A stretch of DNA of 64,000 nucleotides, from assembly GCF_028640845.1 (NCBI RefSeq), contig NC_080540.1, forward strand, positions 258,092,958 through 258,156,957, in the 5' to 3' direction. Each line of letters starts with the position of its first letter. Positions within the stretch are counted from its first letter, which is position 1. The position numbers and the translations under genes are program-made. Of this stretch, positions 1 to 9,985 are shown one piece after another. The notes beneath the pieces are model-generated. The model did no database searches. It was not told the DNA's origin and saw only the letters and a program-made list of their open reading frames with translations. The DNA comes from Ahaetulla prasina (taxonomy: Eukaryota; Chordata; Lepidosauria; Squamata; Colubridae).

Positions 1-3000
1 GAATTCGGGGAGCGCAGACAGCAAGAAGGCGAGTCCATCAGTGCATACATGGCCGCCCTAAGAAAAGCCTCAAAACACTGCGAGTATCGAGACTTGGACG
101 AGGCATTGCTGGAGCAACTCATCCGCGGGGTCAGGGACATCCGTTTGCGGAGGCGGCTACTGTCCAAGAGCAACCTAACGCTAGCAAACGCCTTGGACGA
201 AGCCAGGGCGCACGAGATGTCTACCCAAGCGGCGGAAACCCTACAAAAGCAGGTCACACCAACGGCTGGTGTGAAATCAACCCCGGTCCACAGCGAAGAG
301 GTCCAGGCCGAATCGGACGGTGAGGAGGAGGAAGGAGTTTTCCACACCGGGAGGCCGGAGAAAGACGACCGGGGCGACTGCGCGAGTTGCGGAGGGCAAC
401 ACCAACGACAACAATGCAGATTTAAAGATGCAACTTGTCGGCGATGCGAAAGGAAGGGGCACCTAGCACAGGTCTGTCGAGCTCCCCAACCTTCCCGCCA
501 AAAATTCAAACCGGCCAATCAGAGCGCGGGAACGATGAAGCGGCCCGCGAGTGGTCAGTTTAAAAAAGGCGCGAAATTGAATCAAACTGTCGTGAGAGTG
601 GGTCACGCATCAACACGCCTAGAAAATAAAATCTTCACAAAAGCAAAAATTGAGGGGGTGCCGTGCCGATTGGAGGTGGACACCGGCTCATCGATCACGA
701 TCATGTCCTGGGACAACCTCGTGAGAGCCTTACCCGCCATCGCAAAGCGCAAACTGCAACCACAAAGACTCAAAGTACAGGACTACCAGGGGAATCGCAT
801 CCCTGTTCGAGGGGTAACGTCCGTCCACGTCGAGTATGGACACTACAAGAAAACCCTGCCCATCACCATCGTCGATGGGACCCTGCCAAGCTTGTTGGGA
901 CTGGACTGGTTCCGAGCATTGGGCATGGGAGTGACCGGAATCTTCAGAAACGAAGTCGACCTCAAAGACGCACTCATGAAGGAGTTTGGGGACGTTTTCA
1001 AAGACTGCCTGGGCAAGTACAAGGGGACCCCTATATCCTTTAACTTAGACCCCCAAGTTGCCCCTATCCGTCTAAAGGCTAGGAGGGTCCCGTTCGCCCT
1101 AAAGCCCAGGATTGACCGGGAACTGGATAAACTAGTAAACCAGGGAATTCTAGTGCCAGTTGACCATGCTAAGTGGGAGACCCCTATAGTCACCCCAGTC
1201 AAACCGGACGGATCGGTCCGGATTTGCGCTGACTACAAGGCAACGCTTAACAAAGCGTTGCAAAAGAGTGCTTACCCCGTTCCGGTGGTACAGCACTTAC
1301 TGCACTCAATGGGGCAAGGGCAAGTTTTTGCCAAGCTAGATCTGGCCCAAGCCTACCAACAGCTGCCCGTAGATAGCAACACAGCCGAAGCTCAGACAAT
1401 TGTGACTCACAGGGGGGCGTTTAAGTGTACCCGATTACAGTTTGGGGTCAGTGTAGCTCCAGGGTTATTCCAGAACCTGATGGAGCGGCTATTGCAGGGC
1501 CTCCCAGGGGTGGTACCATACTTTGACGATGTACTGGTATCCGCTGAAAATCTAGAGGAATTAGGGGTAAGGCTGCGAAAAGTTTTGGGCATTTTCTGGT
1601 CTGCCGGTCTCACGGTTAAATTAAGCAAATGCCAGATCGGGGTCGAGTCTGTGGAATTCCTGGGCTACCGGATAGACAGGGAAGGGATTCACCCCACTGA
1701 GAGCAAGGTACGGGCCATCAGGAAGGCCCCGGTTCCAAAAACCAAAACAGAGTTACAGGCATTCTTAGCTCTGGTCAACTTCTACGCAGTATTCTTAAAG
1801 AATAAGGCAACAGTAGCCGAGCCGCTGCATAAATTACTTGCAAAGTCGGCTGCATGGTCTTGGGGAAAAGCGGAAGCTAGGGCATTCGAAGGGGTAAAGA
1901 ATCTCCTAACGAGTGATAGCCTCCTTATCCAATACAATGGCACGCTGCCATTAGTGTTAAGCTGCGATGCATTTCCCTATGGGGTGGGGGCTGTGCTCAG
2001 CCACCGGTTACCAAATGGCACAGAAGCCCCTATTGCATACTACTCCCGAACCATGTCATCAACTGAAAGAAATTATAGCCAGCTTGATAAGGAAGCCTTG
2101 GCTATAGTCTCAGGAGTAAAGAAATTTCATGAGTATGTATTTGGTCGTGATTTTGAAATCATCACGGACCATAGACCTTTGCTAGGTCTGCTGGCAGGCG
2201 ACCGCCCAACGCCCGTGGCACTCTCGCCAAGATTGACCCGCTGGACTATCTTCCTGGCAGCGTATTCTTACAAATTGCTACACCGGCCAGGAAAAGAATT
2301 AGGGCATGCAGACGCACTGAGCAGATGCCCGTTACCAGAGACTATTGAAGACCCCACTCCGGGGATACCAGTTCTGCTAATTGACTCTTTGGACTCTGGC
2401 CCAGTCACATCCAAAGAGGTGGCTCGGGCTTCGTATAAGGACATTACAATACGAACTGTAATTGGTTGGGTACAAAGAGGGTGGCCCGCTGCACCGGGCG
2501 AGCGTTTTAAAGAGTTTGTAAAGAAACGGGGGGAACTTTCGGCTCAAGGGGGGTGTTTACTATGGGGGGATCGAGTGGTGATCCCAGAGAAATTGAGAAA
2601 AAAGGTATTGGATCTCCTTCACGAAGGTCACCCAGGGATCGTGAGGATGAAGGGTCTAGCGAGAAGCTATGTGTGGTGGCCCTTAATGGACTCAGAAATT
2701 GCTGAGAGGGTAGGGAAATGCCAGGCCTGCCAGGAGTCCAGACCGCTACCCCCAACGGCCCCGATTCGGGAATGGGAGAAACCCCAAGGGCCCTGGTCTA
2801 GGATCCACATCGATTTTGCCGGCCCCTTCCACGGCCAAACCTTTCTGGTGGTAGTAGATGCCTACTCCAAATGGCTAGAAATCATTCTCATGAGATCCAC
2901 GACAGCCGAGGCTGTGATCTCAGTACTACGGCACCTATTTGTAACCCATGGGTTGCCCGACACGTTAGTCTCCGATAACGGCCCGCAATTCACGGCAACC

Positions 3001-3774
3001 CAGTTTGAGGGGTACTTGGCAGAAGAGGGCATCCGGCATGTCCTCTCGGCGCCTTTCCACCCTGCGACGAATGGCCTTGCAGAACGTTCCGTTCGGAGCG
3101 CTAAAGAAGCATTGTCCAGGATCAGGCCAGGCGACTGGCAAACAAAAATCGATACCTTCCTGGCCGTCCAACACAGAACCCCCTGTGTCACAACTGGCAG
3201 AAGCCCAGCAGAGTTATTAATGGGTAGGAAGCTCAGGTGCCCACTAGACCGCTTAAACCCGAACTACACACCAGACGGTTACAAGGGGGCACTCGGTAAA
3301 ACAAGAGGGATGGCAATAGGCGACCTAGTGTGGGCACACAACTATAGCGAAGGCCCGACCTGGTTAGCGGGAAAAATCATAGAAATAACAGGTCCCAAAT
3401 CATATTTAGTGGAGATAAAGGATGGCCGGGTATGGAAGCGCCACATAGACCAAATAAGAAAACGTTTAACCGAACAATCCGAATTAGACGAAACAGGCCC
3501 TGACTATACAATGTTTGAATCCACAGCTGACTCAAACCCGGGGCAAACGCGGGACTTATCTGAATCCCAGGAGGTCCAGCGACGCCAACAGGTTCCGTCA
3601 AAAAACAGCAGGGACGACTCTGCAAATAATCCAGGGCCGGATGGCCTAGAGGAGGAGCTGAGAGGAACAGACAGTCCCTCCGGTCAGCTCGACTCACTCC
3701 CAGAGAATGAATTGCGCAGGTCCGAAAGAGTCAAGAGACGCCCAGTCTACTTGCGTGATTACGTTGAAAAATAA
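1..3774 (+). CDS. Gypsy Gag-Pol polyprotein (5' partial)
   Basis: Encodes the retrotransposon polyprotein that packages, processes, reverse-transcribes and integrates the element. The frame is open from base 1; the first ATG is at 49, but the 16 codons before it match the Gag capsid domain, so this ATG is internal. Numbering from that ATG (1241 aa): Gag capsid end about 1-60; two zinc knuckles at 111-123 (CX2CX3HX4C) and 130-143 (CX2CX4HX4C); protease DTGS at 211 and LLGLDW at 282; RT with LDLAQAY at 430 and YFDD at 491; RNase H acidic residues near 640, 682, 707 and 755; integrase HHCC zinc site 858-894; catalytic D922, D976, E1012 with D-X35-E spacing; and a C-terminal RRSxR...YLxDYV tail common in vertebrate Gypsy integrases. 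All catalytic residues are present. Gag and Pol share one frame with no frameshift. Possibly still functional, but the 5' half is unseen. Confidence 0.95.
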   Translation, partial: EFGERRQQEGESISAYMAALRKASKHCEYRDLDEALLEQLIRGVRDIRLRRRLLSKSNLTLANALDEARAHEMSTQAAETLQKQVTPTAGVKSTPVHSEEVQAESDGEEEEGVFHTGRPEKDDRGDCASCGGQHQRQQCRFKDATCRRCERKGHLAQVCRAPQPSRQKFKPANQSAGTMKRPASGQFKKGAKLNQTVVRVGHASTRLENKIFTKAKIEGVPCRLEVDTGSSITIMSWDNLVRALPAIAKRKLQPQRLKVQDYQGNRIPVRGVTSVHVEYGHYKKTLPITIVDGTLPSLLGLDWFRALGMGVTGIFRNEVDLKDALMKEFGDVFKDCLGKYKGTPISFNLDPQVAPIRLKARRVPFALKPRIDRELDKLVNQGILVPVDHAKWETPIVTPVKPDGSVRICADYKATLNKALQKSAYPVPVVQHLLHSMGQGQVFAKLDLAQAYQQLPVDSNTAEAQTIVTHRGAFKCTRLQFGVSVAPGLFQNLMERLLQGLPGVVPYFDDVLVSAENLEELGVRLRKVLGIFWSAGLTVKLSKCQIGVESVEFLGYRIDREGIHPTESKVRAIRKAPVPKTKTELQAFLALVNFYAVFLKNKATVAEPLHKLLAKSAAWSWGKAEARAFEGVKNLLTSDSLLIQYNGTLPLVLSCDAFPYGVGAVLSHRLPNGTEAPIAYYSRTMSSTERNYSQLDKEALAIVSGVKKFHEYVFGRDFEIITDHRPLLGLLAGDRPTPVALSPRLTRWTIFLAAYSYKLLHRPGKELGHADALSRCPLPETIEDPTPGIPVLLIDSLDSGPVTSKEVARASYKDITIRTVIGWVQRGWPAAPGERFKEFVKKRGELSAQGGCLLWGDRVVIPEKLRKKVLDLLHEGHPGIVRMKGLARSYVWWPLMDSEIAERVGKCQACQESRPLPPTAPIREWEKPQGPWSRIHIDFAGPFHGQTFLVVVDAYSKWLEIILMRSTTAEAVISVLRHLFVTHGLPDTLVSDNGPQFTATQFEGYLAEEGIRHVLSAPFHPATNGLAERSVRSAKEALSRIRPGDWQTKIDTFLAVQHRTPCVTTGRSPAELLMGRKLRCPLDRLNPNYTPDGYKGALGKTRGMAIGDLVWAHNYSEGPTWLAGKIIEITGPKSYLVEIKDGRVWKRHIDQIRKRLTEQSELDETGPDYTMFESTADSNPGQTRDLSESQEVQRRQQVPSKNSRDDSANNPGPDGLEEELRGTDSPSGQLDSLPENELRRSERVKRRPVYLRDYVEK

Positions 3775-3812
3775 TATGTAAATCTCATGTAAATAATGGT
3801 AAAGTGTTTTCT

Positions 3813-3825
3813 GGGAGGGAAGGAG
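3813..3825 (+). promoter_or_regulatory. polypurine tract (plus-strand primer)
   Basis: The purine run GGGAGGGAAGGAG sits 38 bp after the gag-pol stop and directly abuts a TG that opens the LTR. This is the expected position and composition for the plus-strand priming site of an LTR retrotransposon. Confidence 0.75.
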
Positions 3826-4003
3826 TGTAATGTATCTTTAAATGTTTTGGCGGAAAACAAGCACGTTGCTGATTGGTTGAAGCTGCCAGCTAAACTGTAT
3901 TTAAAGAGAGGTTTTTCCCAGCCCGGGTTGCTGGGTTCACCATATAGTAAAGAGCTGTTGTCACTATCCTGGTCTCCTGCCTCGTTATTGCCCGAATCTA
4001 ACA
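3826..4003 (+). repeat. probable Gypsy 3' LTR
   Basis: Starts TGTAATG right after the polypurine tract and is proposed to end ...TCTAACA, giving the TG...CA form and about 178 bp. It contains an inverted CCAAT box, a TATA-like TATTTAAAG and a possible AGTAAA-type polyadenylation signal near 3947. The left edge is well supported. The right edge is a judgement, because the 5' LTR needed for comparison is outside the window. Confidence 0.6.
3872..3906 (+). promoter_or_regulatory. LTR promoter elements (ATTGG box and TATA-like box)
   Basis: An ATTGG (inverted CCAAT) at 3872 and TATTTAAAG at 3898-3906 lie about 22 bp apart inside the LTR. This fits a U3 promoter that would start transcription near 3925-3935. 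Inferred from motif spacing only. Confidence 0.45.
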
Positions 4004-4351
4004 CTAATTATCCTCTGAAGTCTGTGTGGATGGCAGTCTCTGCCAGTCTGTCACCAAGGGTCATGATTCACCTGTTTGAATCTTCCACCGAAGTGGACCA
4101 GAATGTGGTATTAGCAAAAACTAAGCTAGAGGTGGAACTTGTATCAAGAAGAGAGTTTTTTTAAAAAAAGAGAAATTGTTTCTATGTAAAAATCTAAGTT
4201 TAAATAAGAGAACAAAAGGCACAGAGATCTAACCTTGGAAAAGCAATGTTTGCATTCTTTATCTTCAGATTTTTAGGAATCTTGTATTCCGTCAGAGAAA
4301 GGAAAGCCCGGAAAACAGAGTAGATTATTAGAGGTTGATGAAAGAAGATAA
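4004..4351. other. LTR flank, no gene recognised
   Basis: Directly after the proposed LTR. The frame running out of the LTR stays open to 4164 but ends in a T/A run and resembles nothing I know. The rest is A-rich with no terminal repeats seen. Confidence 0.4.
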
Positions 4352-4558
4352 TCTCAAGGAGATTTAGAGGCTAAGTGGGAAAGCATTAACAGAGAATTTA
4401 GAAATGTGGAAGCCATGATAAAGTCTGCTAAAACATCAAGCAGGGAGAAAAGAAAAAAAATTGCAATAGCCAAAATTCAGTTCACAACAATTAGGGCAAT
4501 TGTTAGAATAATAAAAGAAGTTGAAGCTGAAGGAGAGGAGATAAGAAAATTGCCTTAG
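4352..4558 (+). pseudogene. coding-like lysine/glutamate-rich fragment, unknown origin
   Basis: A 68-codon open stretch from after the TAA at 4349 to the TAG at 4556, without an ATG near its start. It translates to a charged, helical-looking peptide (for example DLEAKWESINREFRNVEA then SREKRKKIAIAKIQ), unlike random AT-rich DNA. A neighbouring frame upstream also reads charged residues before stopping, so a frameshifted coding remnant is possible. It could be a piece of a retroelement Gag or an exon relic. I do not recognise the family and assign no function. Confidence 0.25.
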
Positions 4559-4799
4559 GGAAGACATTTTTTTAGCAGGTTACAGTTTCATGCTTAGATG
4601 GGAATAGGCAATATTTGAAGAAGCAGAAATAAAATCAGAGATCAACAAAAAAAGAAGTTGAAGTTTGAGAATCAGTAGTCTCAGTCCTTGGCCAAAAAAG
4701 GAGGTAGAGTGAGGAACAGAAGTCTCTGTTCACGAAGGTCATTAGCCCTCTATTAGCATCTTGCCTCTGGTGCACCACCAGAGATAGTTGTGTTGTAAG

Positions 4800-5035
4800 G
4801 CGTACCAAGGTGGAGCCATACTGTAACTACTCTCACTGTTGTGTTCTGGAATCACTTAGGTTTCCAAGTAGTATCCAGGATAATCCCATATAGAATACAT
4901 TGCAATAGTCGAAATGAGAGTTCACTACAGCATGATCAACTTTGACTAGGGCCTCCTCAGCCAGAAGTGGGCCTGATTGGCATACAAAATAAACCTGTGA
5001 AAAGCCCTTCCTAGCTATGGCTGCCATACAGTGTT
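4800..5035 (-). mobile_element. old L2-like LINE fragment
   Basis: On the minus strand this resembles the C-terminal half of the L2 frame seen at 48.4-49.8 kb: the blocks around 4890-4925 and 4990-5030 match the 'CNALYMGL' and 'RRAFYQV' regions with many substitutions and small gaps. Stops interrupt it. Much older than the other L2 copies here. Confidence 0.55.
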
Positions 5036-6445
5036 ATAATTTTCTTTAGAAAACATATGTTTAGTTCTGAGATTTTGTGGTAATTAATATAAGTATCTGA
5101 TATGAAAAAATAGATTGGTGTGCAATCTAGATAAAATGGTAGGTTGATATACATCCATAAGAGTATAGTGTAGGAATGAAACTGGGCTCCAACTCTTTTT
5201 TATCACTTTACACTGTGGAGTAGAACAATAGTATGCACAGCTACTTTGTAAAAATTTTTTTACTCAATTCACTCTATAAAAACAAAATGATTATCTGTTT
5301 TGAAGTGTTCTATTGTTTAGTACAAAGTAGCTGGTGGCATTCTTTCAGCTGTAAAATATAGCATTATTTGTTATACAAATAACATTCATGTAGCATAATG
5401 TTAACACGTAAAACTGTGCTATTACATCTGGCCAGATACTGGCTTCTATTCTTACAATGTTAAAAAGCTAAAAGAAATGGAGAATTATGATATGAAAAAA
5501 AATCTGATTAAATTGGGAAAAATTCTTCCTTGCTATATGTCCAATGAAAGGGATGGGAAGTGGGTTAAGTGGTAGGTGCTGTTATCCTGGTATTTTGTCA
5601 CTGTCTTCAATTATTAGGGCAAGATACTCTTTCTCTTTGTGGTTAATTATTTACACTTTGTTAGTAAATCTTCTGTGAAACTGTAAACCAGAGTAAATTA
5701 GCTGAGTTACAGAAGCAAAGTTTGTTTTTAATTATTAAAATTATGCCCCAGGAAATGTAGTTTGCTTTCCTGTTTAATAGCTCCCCTATTGTCTTAGCAC
5801 AGGAGGAAGGTTTTCTTCCTGATTAGAGGAAGTGGCAAACTTGCATTGTAATATGCACCACGAGAATTAAGCAAAACAAAGAATAGCCTTATGCTACTGC
5901 AAAGCAAGCTTAAGCAATGTTTGTTCTATAAGGAGTACTAAACATATCTTATTGTCTCAGAGGATACATTTGGCTATATTTATCAGGATTCAACTTCACC
6001 TATGAAGTGACTCAATTCAGAACAGATATGCTCATTGTAGGTTTTCTGTTCTCACTGCTTGGCTGCTGTGTTCATTTCAATTTTTTTAAACAGAAATCGG
6101 TGCTTATCCCAATTTTTGTTCAAATATATTGCTGAGAGATTTACAGAGTTCAATACAAAACAACTACAATTTGAAAAGTTAAATATATCTCTCCAATACC
6201 AATACTGAATTATGGACTATTCAATGCTACTTCATGCACGGCATACTAATAAAACCTCTGACATGTTATCCTGTGTGGCTTAACTTGGCTTAACTTAATT
6301 GGACCCTTGTCCCACTTTTAAATCTTCTGAGAAAGAGGAGCTCAAATTTCAGGTAAGAAATGTTCCTTCCCTTAACAGGGACTGTTGTCTGTTCCCTGAC
6401 TGAAGAGAGCAGACTGATGGCAGATGTTGCCATTGCTGATCTGTG
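5036..6445. other. AT-rich DNA, nothing recognised
   Basis: No long frame, terminal inverted repeat or known repeat end seen. A splice-donor-like CAG/GTAAGAA at 6351-6359 and an acceptor-like tract near 6375 occur, but no supporting coding frame was found. Confidence 0.4.
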
Positions 6446-6537
6446 TCCTTCCTTCCTTCCTTCCTTCCTTCCTTCCTTCCTTCCTTCCTTCCTTCCTTCC
6501 TTCCTTCCTTCCTTCCTTCCTTCCTTCCTTCCTTCCT
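6446..6537 (+). repeat. (TCCT)n microsatellite
   Basis: About 23 nearly perfect tetranucleotide units. It generates artificial Pro/Ser/Leu/Phe frames on one strand and Lys/Glu/Gly/Arg frames on the other; neither is a gene. Confidence 0.97.
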
Positions 6538-6601
6538 CTTCATTATGGTCTTAGAATCTTGAACAACCTGGATTATGGATGTTTTTGTTTTTAAGACTGA
6601 A

Positions 6602-7501
6602 AGAATAGAATAGAATAGAATAGAATAGAATAGAATAGAATTTTTTATTGGACAATTGTGATTGGATACACAAGGAATTTGTCTTGGTGCATATGCTCTC
6701 AGTGTACATAAAAGAAAAGATACCTTCATAAGAACCATAAGGTACAACACTTAATAATAGTCATAGGGTACAAATAAGCAATCAGGAAACAATATCAATA
6801 TAAATCATAATATAAACAACAAAGTTACAGTCATACAGTCATAAGTGGAAGGAAATGGGTGTTGGGAACAATGAAAAGATTAATAGTAGTGCAGATTTAG
6901 TAATAGTTTGACAGTGTTGAGGGAATTATTTGTTTAGCATGGTGGTAGTCAACCTGGTCCCTACCGCCCACTAGTGAGTGTTCCAGCTTTCATGGTGGTC
7001 TGTAGGGGTTTTGTCTGATACTGAAGCTCTTTCCTTTTTTTTAATTTAATTGACTTTTTAAAAAATTCTCATAGCATTATTTAAAAACATTTTCATTAGG
7101 TTTTCATAAAATTTCCCGTGACAATTTAAATTTCTGAAAATATACTATTTGTATCACCCGCGCATAAGTTTATTTCAGTTACGTAAATGAAACTAAACGG
7201 CACTATAGTGCGAGCGCAAACAAAAAAGCCTCATCCCAGAATAGCTTGCGCATCTCCTCCCACACCACCCAGCTGTAACAGACAAGCAGAGCTGGTAGCC
7301 GGTGCCGCCCCGCAAACCCAATCCCTGATGCATGAGAGGTATGCGCAGACAATGATACACGGCGCATTACCGTGTAATCGATGGGTAGTTAGAAAATTTT
7401 ACTACTAACAGAGTTACAAAAGTGGGCATTCGGTATAAGAAGGTTGACTACCCCTGGTTTAGCAGAATTATGGCATTCGGGAAAAAACTGTTCTTGTGTC
7501 T
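6602..7501 (-). mobile_element. Snake1/CR1-L3-like LINE 3' end, split by a hAT element
   Basis: The minus strand ends in an (AATAG)n tail at 6602-6641, preceded by the 3' UTR shared with copies at 19.3, 32.3 and 58.9 kb (CCAATCACA...GCCAATAAA-like, 'TGTACACTGAGAGCATATG' block). The LINE occupies 6602-6939 and resumes at 7465-7501, where it is 5' truncated; a 517-bp hAT element sits between. Flanks AAGACTGAA (6593-6601) and AAGCCTGGA (7502-7510) may be its degraded TSD. Confidence 0.8.
6940..7456. mobile_element. non-autonomous hAT-like element with 8-bp TSD
   Basis: The ends are inverted repeats: TGGTGGTAGTCAACCT at the left, and its imperfect complement AGGTTGACTACCCCTG at the right, with the repeat extending inwards into CGCCCACT/AGTGGGC. 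The perfect 8-bp duplication GTTTAGCA flanks it (6932-6939 and 7457-7464). Removing the element and one repeat copy restores a continuous LINE matching 59.2 kb. The interior has no transposase frame; the short frame at 7187-7408 is not convincing. Confidence 0.85.
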
Positions 7502-8284
7502 AAAGCCTGGATAAAGAGAAAGCCTTGAAGCCCTGTAACCCCAAATTCAACTATAGTATGCTGCTGGATGCAAGGTCACCCAGAGCTCTTTGGCAGTTGC
7601 CCTTGAGCTTTGACTAACAAGGTGGCAACAGGCAACTTACACTGCAGATACTTGCCATACTTAACTGGAATTCCTTTAGTTCCCCAACCTGACAACGGAC
7701 ATTGTGGATGCTGTTCCCACTACTTGTGGGTAAATGGCAGAACACAACATATATTACAGGAACAACTGATCTTTCAGTCAGATTACCTACCTAACATTTG
7801 GTAGAATACACAATACTTAAACCAGCAAAATTTACTCCTTCAAGACCTAGAAACGGTGTGTGTCAGTTATGCCAAATGTGTAGCAATTCCAACCCAGAAG
7901 GCAAGACACACTGGAAATCTACTTCAGCTGACCGACTGCATTTGTTGGGTTCTATACTGGGAGATTGGCCATTTCCTTTTTCTTCTTTTCTCTTGAAGCC
8001 GATTGCAGAATAAGATTCAATGCTTGCAATTTTGCTAAGGGCGCATACAAATTGTGAAATGCTATATGTATAAATCTCTATCAGGGGTATAAATAAGGTC
8101 TGTGGTAGGGTATTTTTTTTCCTAGTGAAGCAAAGCAAGTCAGAGGATTGCTGATGGCTATTCTTGTAGGCATTTTGTATATGTTTGAATACACTCTTCA
8201 TGCAATAATTATTGGGGTTGTACACCATTGAAAATATGATTTGGAAGAAGCGTTTCAGACTTGATCCAAATGCAGCATTACTTT
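7502..8284. other. no gene recognised
   Basis: Unique-looking sequence between the truncated Snake1 LINE and the L2 insertion. Short frames on both strands lack any familiar motif. Confidence 0.35.
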
Positions 8285-8296
8285 ATTGTTCATTAG
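8285..8296 (+). repeat. candidate TSD, left copy (L2 at 8.3 kb)
   Basis: ATTGTTCATTAG here and ATTGTTTCTTAG at 9385-9396 flank the L2; 10 of 12 bases agree. A degraded target-site duplication is likely but not certain. Confidence 0.45.
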
Positions 8297-9384
8297 CTCA
8301 GCCGCTGGCCGAGATCATCCGTGGTTTTGGGGTGGGGTGTCATCTGTACGCTGACGATACTCAGCTGTACATCTCCACCCCTAACCACCCCAACGAGGCC
8401 GTTGAAGTGATGTCCCGGTGTCTGGAGGCCATACGGGTCTGGATGGGGAGAAACAGGCTCCAACTCAACCCTTCCAAGATCGAGTGGCTGTGGGTGCCGG
8501 CATTCCAGTACAGCCAGCTGACTCCATCGCTGACTGTTGGGGGCGAGTCATTGGCCCCCATGGAGAGGGTTCGCAATCTGGGCGTCCTCCTGGATGCACA
8601 GCTGTCGTTTGAAGATCATTTGACGGCCATCGCCAGGGGAGCTTTTTATCAGGTTCGCCTGATACGCCAGTTGCGTCCCTTTCTAGACCGGGCTTCCCTC
8701 TGCACAGTCACTCATGCCCTCATTACGTCCCGCCTAGACTACTGCAACACTCTCTACATGGGGCTCCCCTTGAAGAGCACCTGGAAGCTCCAACTGGTCC
8801 AGAATGCGGCTGCGCAGGTGATAGAGGGAGCACCTCATAGCTCCCATGTGACACCTCTCCTGCGTGGTCTGCACTGGCTTCCAGTGGTCTTTTGGGTGCA
8901 ATTCAAGGTACTGGTCACCACCTTTAAAGTGCTCCATGACAGAGGACCGGTGTATCTACGGGACCGCCTACTACCACTGGTAGCCTCCCATCGACCTGTG
9001 CGCTCCCACAGGGAGGGCCTCCTCAGGGTGCCATCGGTTAAGCAGTGCCGGCTGGTGACCCCCAGGGGGAGGGCCTTCTCTGTGGGGGCTCCTGCCCTCT
9101 GGAACGAGCTACTTCCAGGGCTTTGTCAACTCCCCGACCTCCGGACTTTCCGCCTCAAGCTGAAGACTCTTTTATTCCATCGTGCAGGGCTAGTTTTAAC
9201 ATGATTTTAAATTTTAAATGGGGTTTTATTTCTTTTAAATCTTATGCCACATATTGAATTAGTTTTTTAAATGGTTTTTTAACTTTTGTTATATGTGTTT
9301 TTTATTGGCTGTAAACCACCCTGAGTCCTTCGGGAGAAGGGCAGTATAAAAATCTAATAAATCTAATCTAATCTAATCTAATCA
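8297..9384 (+). mobile_element. 5'-truncated L2-like LINE
   Basis: Contains the RT palm and everything downstream of an L2-like ORF2, then a 3' UTR with the TGTAAACCACCCTGAGTCC-type stem seen in the other L2 copies, ending in an (ATCTA)n tail at 9349-9384. The 5' truncation falls inside the RT, typical of incomplete target-primed reverse transcription. Confidence 0.88.
8299..9204 (+). pseudogene. L2-like ORF2 C-terminal fragment (RT palm to C-terminus)
   Basis: Open frame of about 300 codons that continues without a stop from the truncation point to TGA at 9202. Motifs: LYADDTQLY (RT motif C, YADD at 8347-8358), LNPSKIEWLW, LGVLLD, LDYCN, QNAA and RAFSVGAPALWNEL near the C-terminus. The finger and endonuclease parts are missing, so it cannot encode a working enzyme. 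Upstream in-frame codons from 8212 belong to flanking DNA and are not part of the protein. The lack of stops argues for a recent insertion. Confidence 0.88.
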
Positions 9385-9396
9385 ATTGTTTCTTAG

Positions 9397-9985
9397 GCTT
9401 CTGGGTGAACCAGGACAGGGCAGGGCAGGGGAAATAGGCCTGGCCCCTTTAAGAATCACATTAATTTCAACCCCTTAAATTTCAACTCTTTAAAAATGCA
9501 TGTTTTTAAAGCTTATATGTATCTCTGAAAAAGTTAGGCCATGTTTTTGAATAATGTGGATGTGTTTGCATGAGGCCTGAAGCTCTTCTTTCAAATGATG
9601 TTCAAAGCATGTGCAGCCCTAATTATTATTGTTTTGCAAGAACATAATTTCTGTCTGCTCACTTGATTAGTGAGTATCGTAACCATCAACTATTAAAAAG
9701 ACATATCTGCTTGGCATCCATGCCAAAGGCATAAACAAATCCCTTTGCTTTAGAGCATGCTTTTTGACTCAGGTGGATAATATTGCTACAGTCATTATAG
9801 AATTTATTAAAAAATACAGCCAAAAATCTCTTGGCAGTTTAAATATATCATTTTTAAGTAAATAAGGTTTCCCTAGACTTTAGGAAAACGACTTTGTTTT
9901 CCCAAGGCCCTGTATTGGTGAAACTCTACCTATTATAATATCATACCAGTTTGGGGCCCTGGTATATTATGAAAGAAGGCATCTA
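9397..9985. other. no gene recognised
   Basis: AT-rich spacer between L2 and CR1 with no long frame or repeat end. Confidence 0.35.

Larger units (their letters stand above)
1..4003 (+). mobile_element. Ty3/Gypsy LTR retrotransposon, 5' part outside window
   Basis: The 3' portion of a Gypsy-type element: end of the Gag capsid region, zinc knuckles, protease, reverse transcriptase, RNase H and integrase in one frame, followed by a polypurine tract and a short LTR. The order RT-RNase H-integrase is the Ty3/Gypsy order. The 5' LTR, primer-binding site and start of gag lie left of the window. The frame has no stop or frameshift over more than 1,250 codons, so the insertion looks young. No env-like frame lies between pol and the LTR. 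GC content is clearly higher than in the flanking AT-rich DNA. Confidence 0.93.

Noticed and set aside
663..3697. Extra frames within the Gypsy gag-pol on both strands
   Set aside because: Shadows of one long, GC-rich coding frame with full domain content.
6351..6376. Splice-donor-like CAG/GTAAGAA and nearby acceptor-like tract
   Set aside because: No coding frame on either side; such matches are expected by chance in AT-rich DNA.
6446..6641. CRISPR-like repeat array
   Set aside because: Uniform microsatellite units without spacers, in a vertebrate-type repeat landscape.
6349..6750. Open frames across the (TCCT)n repeat encoding Gly/Arg/Lys/Glu or Pro/Ser/Leu repeats
   Set aside because: Produced by the microsatellite itself; no stop arises because the repeat is regular. 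Not a gene.
8212..8298. Upstream extension of the L2 frame as a chimeric gene start
   Set aside because: Codons before 8299 are flanking DNA; the candidate TSD lies within them.
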